From Streptomyces sp. RKAG293 (GTDB lineage Bacteria; Actinomycetota; Actinomycetes; Streptomycetales; Streptomycetaceae), in the NCBI RefSeq assembly GCF_023701745.1, contig NZ_JAJOZB010000001.1:5927501-5991500 (forward strand): a stretch of 64,000 nucleotides of DNA. Direction: 5' to 3'. Position 1 is the stretch's first letter. Each line of letters begins with the position of its first letter. This document shows positions 6,869 to 21,139 of the stretch, piece by piece. The position numbers and the translations under genes were made by a program. The notes beneath the pieces were generated by a model. It was not told the DNA's origin. It saw only the letters and a program-made list of their open reading frames with translations, and did not search any database.

Positions 6869-9865
6869 ATGGCCGTAGTGCGGAAGTCGGCGGCAACGGC
6901 CGAAAGGCAGCCCGTCACCATCAGCTTCGCGGGATTCAACCGGGCCTGGGCCGCGTGGATCGGCGACCGGCTCGAACGGCAGGGGCACCGGGTCTCCTTC
7001 GAGCGCTTCGACCCGCCGCCCGGCACCTCCATCGAGCAGGCGCTGGAAGACCTCATGCTCGCCGAGGGACGCATCCTCGTCATCCTCAGCGACTGGTACT
7101 TCCAGCTGGGCCCGCGCACCCACGAGGAGTGGAACCAGGCGCTGCGCACCGTCGTCGCCTCGAACACCGACCGCTTCGCCGCGGTCTCGGTCACCAACGC
7201 CGCGCTCCCCACCGCGACCGCCGCACTCAGCGCCTCCTCGCTGTGGGGGATCGGCGCGCACGAGGCCGAACGCCGGCTGCTGGCCCGGCTCGGCACCGCC
7301 GACACCGCTCCGCCGGAGGAGAAGCCGGGGCGCTCCGGCCCGCGCTTCCCCGCCGATCAGCCGCGGGTCTGGGGCGGCGTCCCGCGCCGCAACATCCGGT
7401 TCACCGGACGGGAGAACCTGCTCGGCAGCGTCTACCACCGGCTGCAGCAGGCCGAACAGGGCGCCGCCGTCGTCACGCTGCTCGGCATGTCCGGCGTCGG
7501 CAAGACCCAGATCGCCGCCGAGTACGTCTACCGCTTCGGCTCCGAGTACGACGCCGTCTGGTGGGTCCCCGCCGACCAGCGCGGCACGCTGCGCCAGCGG
7601 CTGGCCGAACTCGCCCCGGCGCTCGGCCTCACCACCGGGCCCGAGTACGGCGAGCGGCTGCGCGCCGTCCTCGACTCGCTGCGCCGCGGCACCCCGTACT
7701 CCCGCTGGCTGCTCGTCCTGGACGGCGCCGACCAGGTCGGGGACATCGCGGACCTGCTGCCCAGCGGCCCCGGCCACGTCCTGATCACCTCGCAGAACCG
7801 GGCCTGGGGCGAACACAACACCGCCCTGATGGAGATCCCGGTCTACTCCCGCGAGGAGAGCGTCGCCTTCGTCCGCCGCCGCGCCGGCCGGCTCGACGAG
7901 ACCGACGCCGACCGGCTGGCGGAGGCGCTGGAGGACCTGCCGCTGCTGCTCGACCAGACCGCCGGCTGGCTCAGCGACTCCACCATGTCCGTCGACGAGT
8001 ACATCGGACTGCTGAGCACCGGGAACAACCGCGAAGCGGGTCTGAAGGTCGCCGCCGACTTCCCGATGACGTTCCAGACCGCCTGGTCGATACTGCTGAA
8101 CCAGCTCCGTGACACCGAGCCCGCCTCCATCGACCTGCTGCGGATGTGCGTCTTCTTCGCACCGGGTCCCATCCCGGTCCGGCTGCTGCGCGAACTGCCG
8201 GCCCGTGACCTCCCCGAGCAGCTCGTCGGGCTGATGAACGACCCGCTGCGCTGGAACGACGCCACCGCCAAGCTCGTCCAGTACTCCGTGGTCCGCCGCG
8301 AGTCGCACGACGTGGGGTCGGACGAGCCGGGCGGCGGCTCCGAGATCCTGCACATGCACCGCATGGTCCACCAGACCGTGCGCGACGGCATGCCCGAGGC
8401 CGACCGGCGCGAGTACGCCGTGGTGGTGCGCCGCGCGCTGGCCGCCGCGGACCCGGGCCGCCCCACCGACACCCGGCTGTGGCCGCGGTACGCGGAGATC
8501 ACGCCGCACCTGAAGGCGGCGGGGGTGCTGGAGAGCACCGACCCGGACATCCAGCAGCTGGTGCTCAACTCGCTGCGGTACATGTACCTGTCGGGCGAGT
8601 ACACCTCCGGGCTCAAGCTCGCGGAACGCGGGCTGGCCGCCTGGAAGGAACTGCTCGGTGAGTTCCACCCCCGCATCTGGGACATCACCCGGCACTACGC
8701 CAACCTGCTGCACGCCACCGGCAGTTACGCCAAGGCCGAGGCGATCTGCCGGATCGCCGTGGACCATCTGCGGGAGGAGCGGGGCCAGCAGGACCTCGAC
8801 CTGCTGCGCGCCGCCACCGGCCTGGCCGCGTCGCTGCGCGGTCTCGCCCGGTACGACGAGGCGCACGAGGTGTCCCGGCTGGTCCTGGAGGGCTATCTGG
8901 AGCTGGTCGGGGACCGCGACTCGCGCACCCTCAGCGCCCGCAACAACCTCGCCGTCTCGGTGCGGCTGCTCGGCCGCTACCAGGAGGCGCTCGAACTCGA
9001 CCGGCAGACCCTCGACATCCGCCGCGACGCCCTGCGCCCACGCCACTCCTGGACGCTCTTCTCCGAGATCAACTACGCGTGGGACCTGCGGCTGCTCGGA
9101 CGGTACGACGAGTCCGTCTCGGTGCAGGAGCGCAGCGTCCGCACCCACCGGGACGTCATGGGCCCCGACAACCCGCAGACCCTGCGGGCCGAGCACACCC
9201 TCGTCATGGGCCAGTACCGGGCCGGTGAACGCCGCGCCCCGGCGCTGCTGGCGCGGCTGCTGGAACGGGTGGAGCGCGTGCTGGGCGAGAGCGACCCGCT
9301 GACGCTGATGGTCGCCTCCAGCTACTCCTGTGTGGCACGCGAACACGGCGACCTGGACCGTGCCCGCAGCGTCGGCGAGAGCGTCGCCCGGCGCTACGGC
9401 GCCACCCTGGGGCCGGCCCACCCGTACGTACTGGGCTGCCTCGCCAACAACGGGCTCGTGCTGCGCGCGGCCGGTGAGCGCCAGCAGGCCCAGGAGCTGA
9501 TCGAGGAGACGCTCACGGGCATGAACGAGGTGGTCGGCCCCGACCATCCCTGGACGCTGGGCTGCGCCCTCAACGCCACCGCCACCCGCAACTTCTCCGG
9601 AGACCCCGAAGGGGCGGCCGAACTCAGCCGCGACACCGCGGCCCGTGCCGCGGCCACCCTCGGCGGCGACCACCCGATGACGCTCTCGGCCCGGATCGCG
9701 CTCGCCGCCGACCTGCGGGCGCTGCGCAAGATCCAGGAGGCGGAGAAGGTCGAGGAGGAGGCGATCGCGACGCTGGCCGCGACGCTCGGTCCCCAGCACG
9801 TCCACACCGTCTCGGCCCGGTCCCGCACCCGGCCGTTCTGGGACTTCGAGCCCCAGGTCACCTAG
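6869..9865 (+). CDS. fxsT: FxSxx-COOH system tetratricopeptide repeat protein (TIR-like, NB-ARC, TPR)
   Basis: This is a 998-residue protein starting at ATG 6869, with GAGGGA ten bases upstream. Residues 14-150 form a TIR-like domain (ISFAGFNRAWAAWI, then ILVILSDWY). An NB-ARC/STAND NTPase follows, with Walker A GMSGVGKTQ at about 206-214 and Walker B-like LLVLDGAD near 288. From about residue 560 to the end there are tandem TPRs of the kinesin-light-chain type, with repeated R-x-N-L and LG-x-x-HP elements. The architecture resembles NLR-type sensor proteins. It is the standard last gene of FxSxx-COOH loci, but its function there is unknown; signalling or peptide sensing are the obvious guesses. 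The gene ends about 90 bases before a convergent gene, with a strong hairpin between them. Confidence 0.82.
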   Translation: MAVVRKSAATAERQPVTISFAGFNRAWAAWIGDRLERQGHRVSFERFDPPPGTSIEQALEDLMLAEGRILVILSDWYFQLGPRTHEEWNQALRTVVASNTDRFAAVSVTNAALPTATAALSASSLWGIGAHEAERRLLARLGTADTAPPEEKPGRSGPRFPADQPRVWGGVPRRNIRFTGRENLLGSVYHRLQQAEQGAAVVTLLGMSGVGKTQIAAEYVYRFGSEYDAVWWVPADQRGTLRQRLAELAPALGLTTGPEYGERLRAVLDSLRRGTPYSRWLLVLDGADQVGDIADLLPSGPGHVLITSQNRAWGEHNTALMEIPVYSREESVAFVRRRAGRLDETDADRLAEALEDLPLLLDQTAGWLSDSTMSVDEYIGLLSTGNNREAGLKVAADFPMTFQTAWSILLNQLRDTEPASIDLLRMCVFFAPGPIPVRLLRELPARDLPEQLVGLMNDPLRWNDATAKLVQYSVVRRESHDVGSDEPGGGSEILHMHRMVHQTVRDGMPEADRREYAVVVRRALAAADPGRPTDTRLWPRYAEITPHLKAAGVLESTDPDIQQLVLNSLRYMYLSGEYTSGLKLAERGLAAWKELLGEFHPRIWDITRHYANLLHATGSYAKAEAICRIAVDHLREERGQQDLDLLRAATGLAASLRGLARYDEAHEVSRLVLEGYLELVGDRDSRTLSARNNLAVSVRLLGRYQEALELDRQTLDIRRDALRPRHSWTLFSEINYAWDLRLLGRYDESVSVQERSVRTHRDVMGPDNPQTLRAEHTLVMGQYRAGERRAPALLARLLERVERVLGESDPLTLMVASSYSCVAREHGDLDRARSVGESVARRYGATLGPAHPYVLGCLANNGLVLRAAGERQQAQELIEETLTGMNEVVGPDHPWTLGCALNATATRNFSGDPEGAAELSRDTAARAAATLGGDHPMTLSARIALAADLRALRKIQEAEKVEEEAIATLAATLGPQHVHTVSARSRTRPFWDFEPQVT

Positions 9866-9880
9866 AACCGCCTGGGCACG

Positions 9881-9932
9881 GACAAGGGCCGGGCCCGCCA
9901 CCTGAGATCAGGTGGCGGGCCCGGCCCTTGTC
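9881..9932. terminator. Bidirectional hairpin terminator between convergent genes
   Basis: A perfect inverted repeat has arms of 25 bases (9881-9905 and 9908-9932) and a two-base centre. The left arm starts GACAAGGGCCGGGCCCGCC and the right arm mirrors it exactly. It lies between the stops of the TPR protein (plus strand) and Kgd (minus strand), so it can end transcription from both sides. There is no long T-run, as is usual for streptomycete terminators. Confidence 0.88.
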
Positions 9933-9956
9933 GCACGCGGTGTCGCGCGCCCGTGG

Positions 9957-13739
<3,783 letters not shown>

Positions 13740-13969
13740 GGCGGCAACCGCCCTCTTCCGCTTCACAAGATGGTGGACAGCGGGAATAAAGGCTACGCCT
13801 ACCGGGCCGTTCGGCGCAGGCCCGGGGGTCAGTCGTCGCGTAAGTCACACCGGAAGAGGGGTTTCGGCGCTGTGCATGGCGGGAAATTGGTCCCTCTTAA
13901 GGGGTTGTGACGGCGTCCCCCCGTACGAGTACGGCCCGCTGTCCGCCGCACCCGTATTGCCAGCCTATG

Positions 13970-15046
13970 TCAACGTTGCGCGGGAACCGAACCCGGAAGC
14001 GTGACGCGGATCCGGCAGCCACGGGGGGATTCGGCCACCTCGATGTCCCCGCCGTGCAGATCGACCGCCCAGCGGGCGATGGCCAGACCCAGCCCAGTAC
14101 CGCCGTCGCCGCCGGGGTGGGCGCCCCGGTTGAAGCGGTCGAAGACCCGGTTGCGCTCGGACTCCGGGATGCCGGGACCCTCGTCCCGCACATCCAGGTC
14201 CAGGCTCCCGGGCACGGCCCCGCGCCGGGCGCGGACGGTGACCCGGCCGCCGGGCGGGCTGTGCTTCACGGCGTTGTCGACGAGGTTGGCCACCACCTGG
14301 TGCAGCCGTTCGGCGTCGGCGTACGCGGTCAGCTCCGGCGGTGAGACGTCCAGGTGCAGATGCACGTCGGCGCGGGGGCGGCTGCGCTGGCCGGCGCGGG
14401 CGGCGCCCTCCATGCCCAGGCTGGCCGTCTTCAGCACGGCCGACAGATAGGGCCAGACCTCGAAGGGCTTGGCGTCCAGGTGCACCGCGCCGCTGTCCAG
14501 CCGCGACAGGTCCAGCAGCTGGCTGACCAGCTTGCCCAGCCGCTCGGTCTGCTGCAGCGCGGTCCGCATCGTCTCGGGATCGGCCTCGGACACCCCGTCG
14601 ACGACGTTCTCCAGGACCGCCCGCAGGGCCGCGATGGGCGTCCGGAGCTCATGTGAGACATTCGCCACCAGTTCCTTGCGGTGCTGGTCGACGGCCTCCA
14701 GATCGGCCGCCATGCGGTTGAACGTCTCCGCCAGCTCACCGACCTCGTCGCGCCGTACCCGCGCCACCCGGCGGCTGTAGTCGCCCTGGGCCATGGCCCG
14801 CGCGACCGCGGTCATCTCCCGCAGCGGCGCCGTCAGGCCGTGCGCCACGAACTGGGTGATCAGCAGACAGGCGATGATCGAGAAGATCGTGATCACCCGC
14901 AGCTCGGTGGCGGAGTGGATCGCGACGATCACCAGCAGTGTCGTGATCAGCACCGAGACGACGACCAGCAGCTGCAGGGCCGCCTTGATGGACCGCAGCG
15001 GGTCGTAGGGCCTCAGCGCCGCCCACAGGCGCGCCCACAGCCTCAT
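13970..15046 (-). CDS. Two-component sensor histidine kinase
   Basis: This 358-residue membrane kinase has two closely spaced hydrophobic segments near residues 24-70 with almost no extracellular loop. A HAMP domain (LTAPLREM... GELAETFNRM) follows, then the HisKA H-box (NVSHELRTPIAAL, phospho-accepting His) and a HATPase_c domain with N box (NLVDNAVKHSPPGG), DEGPGIP and GTGLGLAIA. The tiny periplasmic part suggests it senses a membrane or intracellular cue. Its ATG start overlaps the stop of the response-regulator gene as ATGA, so the pair is translationally coupled and forms one system. It lies downstream of the regulator on the minus strand, between kgd and lon, as I recall for SCO5282/SCO5283 in S. 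coelicolor. Confidence 0.93.
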   Translation of the reverse strand: MRLWARLWAALRPYDPLRSIKAALQLLVVVSVLITTLLVIVAIHSATELRVITIFSIIACLLITQFVAHGLTAPLREMTAVARAMAQGDYSRRVARVRRDEVGELAETFNRMAADLEAVDQHRKELVANVSHELRTPIAALRAVLENVVDGVSEADPETMRTALQQTERLGKLVSQLLDLSRLDSGAVHLDAKPFEVWPYLSAVLKTASLGMEGAARAGQRSRPRADVHLHLDVSPPELTAYADAERLHQVVANLVDNAVKHSPPGGRVTVRARRGAVPGSLDLDVRDEGPGIPESERNRVFDRFNRGAHPGGDGGTGLGLAIARWAVDLHGGDIEVAESPRGCRIRVTLPGSVPAQR

Positions 15047-15759
15047 GGGGCCGGGGTCTCCAGCGCGTAGCCGACGCCGTGCACCGTACGGATCCGCTCG
15101 GCGCCGATCTTGCGGCGGAGCGCCTTCACATGGCTGTCGACGGTGCGGGTGCCGGACGCGTCGGCCCAGTCCCAGACCTCGGCGAGCAGCTGCTCACGGG
15201 AGAGGACGGCGCGCGGCTGCTGGGCCAGGCACACCAGCAGGTCGAATTCGGTCGGGGTCAGGTGCACATCCGTGCCGCGCACCCGGACCCGTCTCTGGGA
15301 GTTGTCGATCTCCAGGTCGCCCAGGAGCAGACTGCCGCCGCGCGGGCTGTGCGCGGCTATGTTCGCGCGCTCCACGCGGCGCAGCAGCACGTGCACCCGG
15401 GCGGCCAGCTCGCGCATGGAGAACGGCTTGGTCATGTAGTCGTCCGCGCCGACCCCGAGGCCGACGAGCATGTCGGTCTCGTCGTCGCGCGCGGTCAGCA
15501 TCAGCACCGGCACCGGCCGCTGTGCCTGGACCCGGCGGCAGACCTCCAGGCCGTCGTAGCCCGGCAGCATGACGTCGAGCACCAGCAGATCGGGCTGCCA
15601 GGCGATCGCGGTCTCCACCGCGGTGGGTCCGTCGCCCGCCGTGCGTACCTGGAACCCCTCGGCGCGCAGCCTGGCCGCGATGGCGTCGGCGATCGTCGGA
15701 TCGTCCTCCACCACCAGCACCCGGCGCTGTGCGCCTGGTGTCGTCTGTGTGCTGTCCAT
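15043..15759 (-). CDS. OmpR/PhoB-family response regulator
   Basis: This 238-residue regulator has an N-terminal receiver domain (VLVVEDDPTIAD, phospho-acceptor Asp in LLVLDVMLPGYDG, conserved Thr in LMLTARDDETD, Lys in DYMTKPFS). A winged-helix OmpR DNA-binding domain follows (LTPTEFDLLVCLAQQP ... TVDSHVKALRRKIG). It is the cognate regulator of the kinase encoded immediately downstream with an ATGA overlap. ATG 15759 is chosen because the receiver then starts about 13 residues in, as usual. The frame is open to 15810 but the extra 17 residues are not family-like. Its target genes cannot be read from this sequence. Confidence 0.93.
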   Translation of the reverse strand: MDSTQTTPGAQRRVLVVEDDPTIADAIAARLRAEGFQVRTAGDGPTAVETAIAWQPDLLVLDVMLPGYDGLEVCRRVQAQRPVPVLMLTARDDETDMLVGLGVGADDYMTKPFSMRELAARVHVLLRRVERANIAAHSPRGGSLLLGDLEIDNSQRRVRVRGTDVHLTPTEFDLLVCLAQQPRAVLSREQLLAEVWDWADASGTRTVDSHVKALRRKIGAERIRTVHGVGYALETPAP

Positions 15760-15919
15760 TGCCGCCCCACAAGGTCGTCCCGGTTGGCATGCAGCGTACG
15801 GGGCGGTCAAGGCGCTCGGCTACGTGGCCCAAAAAGGGCACTCGGCGCCCTTTCCGGGCGTCACGAACGTGATCGCTCAGAGCGAACATCCGTTGGGGAA
15901 CACCAGGGCCATCAGATGC

Positions 15920-15940
15920 ATTGAGTCCACATAGCTCAAC
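15920..15940 (+). promoter_or_regulatory. HAIR-like HspR operator upstream of lon
   Basis: TTGAGT (15921-15926), a seven-base spacer and GCTCAA (15934-15939) form an inverted repeat matching the HAIR consensus TTGAGT-N7-ACTCAA with one mismatch. It is centred about 30 bases upstream of the lon start. HspR repression of lon together with the dnaK operon and clpB is established in Streptomyces. The site is therefore a convincing heat-shock operator, but binding here is inferred. Confidence 0.8.
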
Positions 15941-15961
15941 TTGCTTGCTTAGGGAGAGATC

Positions 15962-18379
<2,418 letters not shown>

Positions 18380-18396
18380 CCACTGCCGCTCCGGCG

Positions 18397-18444
18397 GTGC
18401 ACAGAACAGAACAGTGCACAGAACAGAACAGTGCACGGAACACG
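18397..18444. repeat. Tandem 17-bp repeat downstream of lon
   Basis: The unit GTGCACAGAACAGAACA occurs twice without a gap (18397-18413 and 18414-18430). A degenerate third copy, GTGCACGGAACACG, runs to 18444 and a fourth start (GTGCACAGA) follows. The array sits between the lon stop and the terminator hairpin. Its comparatively A-rich composition stands out from the surroundings. No function is apparent. Confidence 0.85.
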
Positions 18445-18454
18445 GTGCACAGAG

Positions 18455-18495
18455 CAGGGCGCTCCCCTCCCCCCGTGCGGAGGGGCGGCGCCCTG
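18455..18495. terminator. Bidirectional hairpin terminator between lon and the lysozyme gene
   Basis: CAGGGCGC (18455-18462) pairs with GCGCCCTG (18488-18495), and the inner TCCCCTCC pairs with GGAGGGG. The hairpin lies between two convergent genes and has G/C-rich arms without a T-run, as is typical for streptomycete terminators. Confidence 0.8.
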
Positions 18496-18529
18496 TTCCG
18501 TGTGCCGTGTGGTTCCGCGGGCCGGGCGG

Positions 18530-19387
18530 TTATCCGTTGGCGAAGGCCTGCAGCCGGTCGTAGGCCCCGTTGAAGCGGTCCTGGTCACCGGGGAAGACGC
18601 CGGAGTCGGCGTACTGCCAGATGGTGTGGAAGCCCCAGCCGGCCGGCAGGGTGCCGACGCTGGTGGAGTAGCGCGGGATCCACAGCGGGTCGTCGGCGGC
18701 GAAGGCACTGCTGTTGCCGGTGCACTGGGTCCACCAGTTGGTGGAGGAGTAGATCGTCGGGTAACGGCCGGTACGGGCGCGGTACTCGTTGCTGAACGCG
18801 GCGATCCAGTTGACCATGCTGCCCGCGCTCAGGCCGTAGCAGGTGGCGCCGTACGGGTTGTACTCGATGTCGAGCGCGCCCGGCAGCGTCTTGCCGTCAC
18901 CGGACCAGCCGCCGCCGTGGTTGACGAAGTAGTCGGCCTGGGCGGCGCCGCCGGAGTTGTCCGGCAGCGCGAAGTGGTACGCGCCGCGGATCATCCCGAC
19001 GTTGTACGAGCCGTTGTACTGCTGGGCGAAGTAGGGATTGGTGTACGAGGTGCCCTCGGTGGCCTTGACGTAGGCGAACCGTCCGCCGTTGGACCAGGCC
19101 GCGGACCAGTTGACGTTGCCCTGGTAGCCGCTGACGTCCATGCCCGGAGTCTGGGTGACCAGTGGGGTGGCCACGCCTCCGGTGGTGCTGCCGCCCTCGT
19201 GGGCGCGGATGGTCGAGCCCATCCAGTCGAGTTCGGGGTGGGTCATCGGGCCGCTGCCGACCGCGCCCGCGGCATTCGGCAGGGTGAATAAGAGGGCGAG
19301 CACAGTGCCGAGCAGTCCGGCCGTGAAGGCGGTTCCGGTGCGGAAGAATCCTGATCTGTGCACGGCGGATTGGGCTCCGAAGGACAT
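18530..19387 (-). CDS. Secreted GH25-family lysozyme (N,O-muramidase)
   Basis: This is a 285-residue exported protein. The first about 42 residues form a signal peptide with a basic start and a hydrophobic core (AFTAGLLGTVLALLFTLPNAAGA). The catalytic domain shows the GH25 hallmarks: GMDVSGYQGNVNW at the start of the barrel, FAYVKATEGTSYTN, GAYHFALP, the acidic pair in GALDIEYNPYG, and PTIYSSTNWW. It ends with a complete barrel, WQYADSGVFPGDQDRFNG. Such Cellosyl-type muramidases cut peptidoglycan between MurNAc and GlcNAc. ATG 19387 is chosen because GGAGGA lies six bases upstream, and an upstream in-frame ATG at 19399 overlaps that ribosome site. It converges with lon and diverges from the MarR gene. 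Confidence 0.93.
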   Translation of the reverse strand: MSFGAQSAVHRSGFFRTGTAFTAGLLGTVLALLFTLPNAAGAVGSGPMTHPELDWMGSTIRAHEGGSTTGGVATPLVTQTPGMDVSGYQGNVNWSAAWSNGGRFAYVKATEGTSYTNPYFAQQYNGSYNVGMIRGAYHFALPDNSGGAAQADYFVNHGGGWSGDGKTLPGALDIEYNPYGATCYGLSAGSMVNWIAAFSNEYRARTGRYPTIYSSTNWWTQCTGNSSAFAADDPLWIPRYSTSVGTLPAGWGFHTIWQYADSGVFPGDQDRFNGAYDRLQAFANG

Positions 19388-19548
19388 ACGTTCCTCCATG
19401 GGGGACGGGGCCTGACGCGCACCATGGCCTTGGGATGGCCATGACAGGATGAAGGTAGGGGCGGAAACTACGCGCGTGGAAGGGTCCCCGGGAACCGCCG
19501 TTGGTCTACACCTACGAAATACTTGAGCAGCTGCGGGAACGACGATCG

Positions 19549-19576
19549 CTGAAAGAAACTTTCAGCCCCCTGAAAG
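19549..19576 (+). promoter_or_regulatory. CTGAAAG inverted/direct repeat, candidate MarR operator
   Basis: CTGAAAG (19549-19555), AAA, CTTTCAG (19559-19565) form a perfect palindrome. A third copy, CTGAAAG, is at 19570-19576, only ten bases before the GTG start of the marR-like gene. The position overlaps the leader and ribosome site, so autoregulation by the downstream repressor is likely. Binding is inferred. Confidence 0.6.
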
Positions 19577-19586
19577 CGGGAGCGCT

Positions 19587-20024
19587 GTGGACGAGCAGAT
19601 GGAAGCCCTGGAACGCGAGCTGACGGTGTTCTACCGGCGGGCCCGCGCGTCCTCGGGTGAGATGGCGCGTGAGCTGCACCCGGAACTGGAACCCGCCGCC
19701 TACGGGCTCCTGGTCCGGCTCCAGGAGTGCGAGCCCGAGCGTGCCACCGACCTCGCCGCGTACTTCGGCGTCGGCAAGGCCACCATGAGCCGGCAGCTGC
19801 GCGCGCTGGAGGTGCTGGGACTCGTCACCCGCGAGCCGGATCCGGCCGACGGCCGCGCCTTCCTGATGCGGATGACGGCCGAGGGCCGCGAGCGCTTCTC
19901 CCGCGTGCGCGCCGCCCGGCGCTCCCGCTACCTCCGGCGGCTGGCGGCCTGGGACCGCGCCGAGGTCAGCGAACTGGCCCGGCTGCTGCAGCGGCTGAAC
20001 GAACTGCAGGGCTCGGAAGACTAG
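19587..20024 (+). CDS. MarR-family transcriptional regulator
   Basis: This 145-residue winged-helix protein has the MarR layout: a helical N terminus, the HTH (RATDLAAYFGVGKATMSRQL), a wing (GLVTREPDPADGRAFLMRM) and C-terminal dimerisation helices. The DPADGR wing is the classic MarR motif. The GTG start at 19587 has GGGAG five bases upstream. A palindromic CTGAAAG element abuts the start, suggesting autorepression. It is divergent from the lysozyme gene (about 200 bases between starts) and convergent with the PP2C-like gene. The ligand and other targets are unknown. Confidence 0.92.
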   Translation: MDEQMEALERELTVFYRRARASSGEMARELHPELEPAAYGLLVRLQECEPERATDLAAYFGVGKATMSRQLRALEVLGLVTREPDPADGRAFLMRMTAEGRERFSRVRAARRSRYLRRLAAWDRAEVSELARLLQRLNELQGSED

Positions 20025-20057
20025 AGCCGTCCGGACGGACGGGAGCGACCCGGCGGG

Positions 20058-20828
20058 TCAGAGCTCCACGAGCGCGGCCGTCGCGTCGTCGAACGGCTTG
20101 CCGCGCGGGACGGCGCGGCCCTCGGGGTCGGCGGCCTCCACGGAGCGCACCCGCCGGATCAGCGTCTGCGGTCCCTCGTCGCGCAGCAGCGCGAAGGTGC
20201 CGGCCCAGTCGTCCGTGCGGAAGACCTCGACCAGCCGGGTCGCCCCGTCGCTCAGCGCCGCGAACGCGCGGACGTCGCCGCGCGGGGTGGTGCCGGTGAC
20301 CGCGCGGGAGACCACCGCCGGATCGGCGGCGGCGGTGAAGAAGCCGCCCTCGGCGTTGCGCAGCGCGGGGACGGCGCGGCCCTCGGCCACCAGCCGGTCG
20401 ATGCGGTCGTCCAGCACCGGTGTGATCTTGCCGTCGGGGGCTTCGAGGAGCAGCACCGAATCGGAGAGCACGAGATGCTCCACGGTGTCCTGGTTCCACC
20501 GGACCGTGACCACGGTGGCCTGCGGTGTGAGCTGGTGATAAAGATCACAGGTGTCGCAGTGTGCGTCCGCCGTACGGGCAATTGCGGACGCCAAACAGTC
20601 GGAGAGAGTCATCTCCGGTCGCGAAACGGACAGTTCGAGCAGGGCCCCGCCGAGCCGTGCCACGAACCAGGGCACCGAGTGGATGCAGTCCCCGTTGCCG
20701 GGCCGCGGCGTCACGCCGTCCAGCAGAACCAGCACGCCACCGTGCCCGGAAGCGGGCAGGGCCAGCGAAAGGAAGTCCTCGTTGGGGTGGTCGGGGGTGC
20801 CGGGCTCGGTGCTGCTATCGATGCGCAT
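20058..20828 (-). CDS. PP2C-like serine/threonine phosphatase-fold protein
   Basis: This 256-residue cytoplasmic protein has no signal or membrane segment. Elements of the PPM/PP2C fold are present: an early acidic motif NEDFLSL, a GGVLVLLDGVT strand (normally DGxGG), ATVVTVRW, VLSDSVLLL, a later ALSDGATRL with its Asp, and the C-terminal FDDATAALVEL (DD, as in the DN/DD metal site). Several canonical metal-binding positions are altered or shifted; for example DGxG is reduced to DG. Activity may therefore be weak or absent. It converges with the marR gene, and its start faces the conservon across about 310 bases. Its partner kinase cannot be named. Confidence 0.7.
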   Translation of the reverse strand: MRIDSSTEPGTPDHPNEDFLSLALPASGHGGVLVLLDGVTPRPGNGDCIHSVPWFVARLGGALLELSVSRPEMTLSDCLASAIARTADAHCDTCDLYHQLTPQATVVTVRWNQDTVEHLVLSDSVLLLEAPDGKITPVLDDRIDRLVAEGRAVPALRNAEGGFFTAAADPAVVSRAVTGTTPRGDVRAFAALSDGATRLVEVFRTDDWAGTFALLRDEGPQTLIRRVRSVEAADPEGRAVPRGKPFDDATAALVEL

Positions 20829-21139
20829 GGCTCAATTCTGCCGGAGCACCGTTCGAACCTCTTGGTCCGTACCTGGTGGGACCCGAACCGCGCCCGGTCC
20901 GGATCCCATGGCGCCTGACATGGGCGGATGGGATGCGGGCGGGCATCCTGCCAGGGCTCGGGCGGGACGCCAAACCCGTTCCGCGATCACGGATTGAGAC
21001 GTTCCGCGCCGGACTTGTCCGTCAACTCATGGGTGCGATTCACTCGTTCGGGTGTCGGGGGAGGGGACGCGCGGCCCCGTCTACAACGGGCTGAGAAGGT
21101 CGGGCCCATTGACCAGGCGAGACGGGATTGCGAGCTCCG
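20829..21139. other. Divergent intergenic region without a gene
   Basis: This stretch of about 310 bases separates the PP2C-like gene (minus) from the conservon (plus). It must hold both promoters, but I cannot assign -35/-10 boxes with confidence. One short inverted repeat is visible: GGATGC (20931-20936), six bases, GCATCC (20943-20948). No convincing small ORF was found. Confidence 0.6.

Noticed and set aside
6680..9901. A 1073-residue minus-strand frame opposite the TIR/NB-ARC/TPR gene
   Set aside because: No recognisable domain, and the plus-strand protein is convincing.
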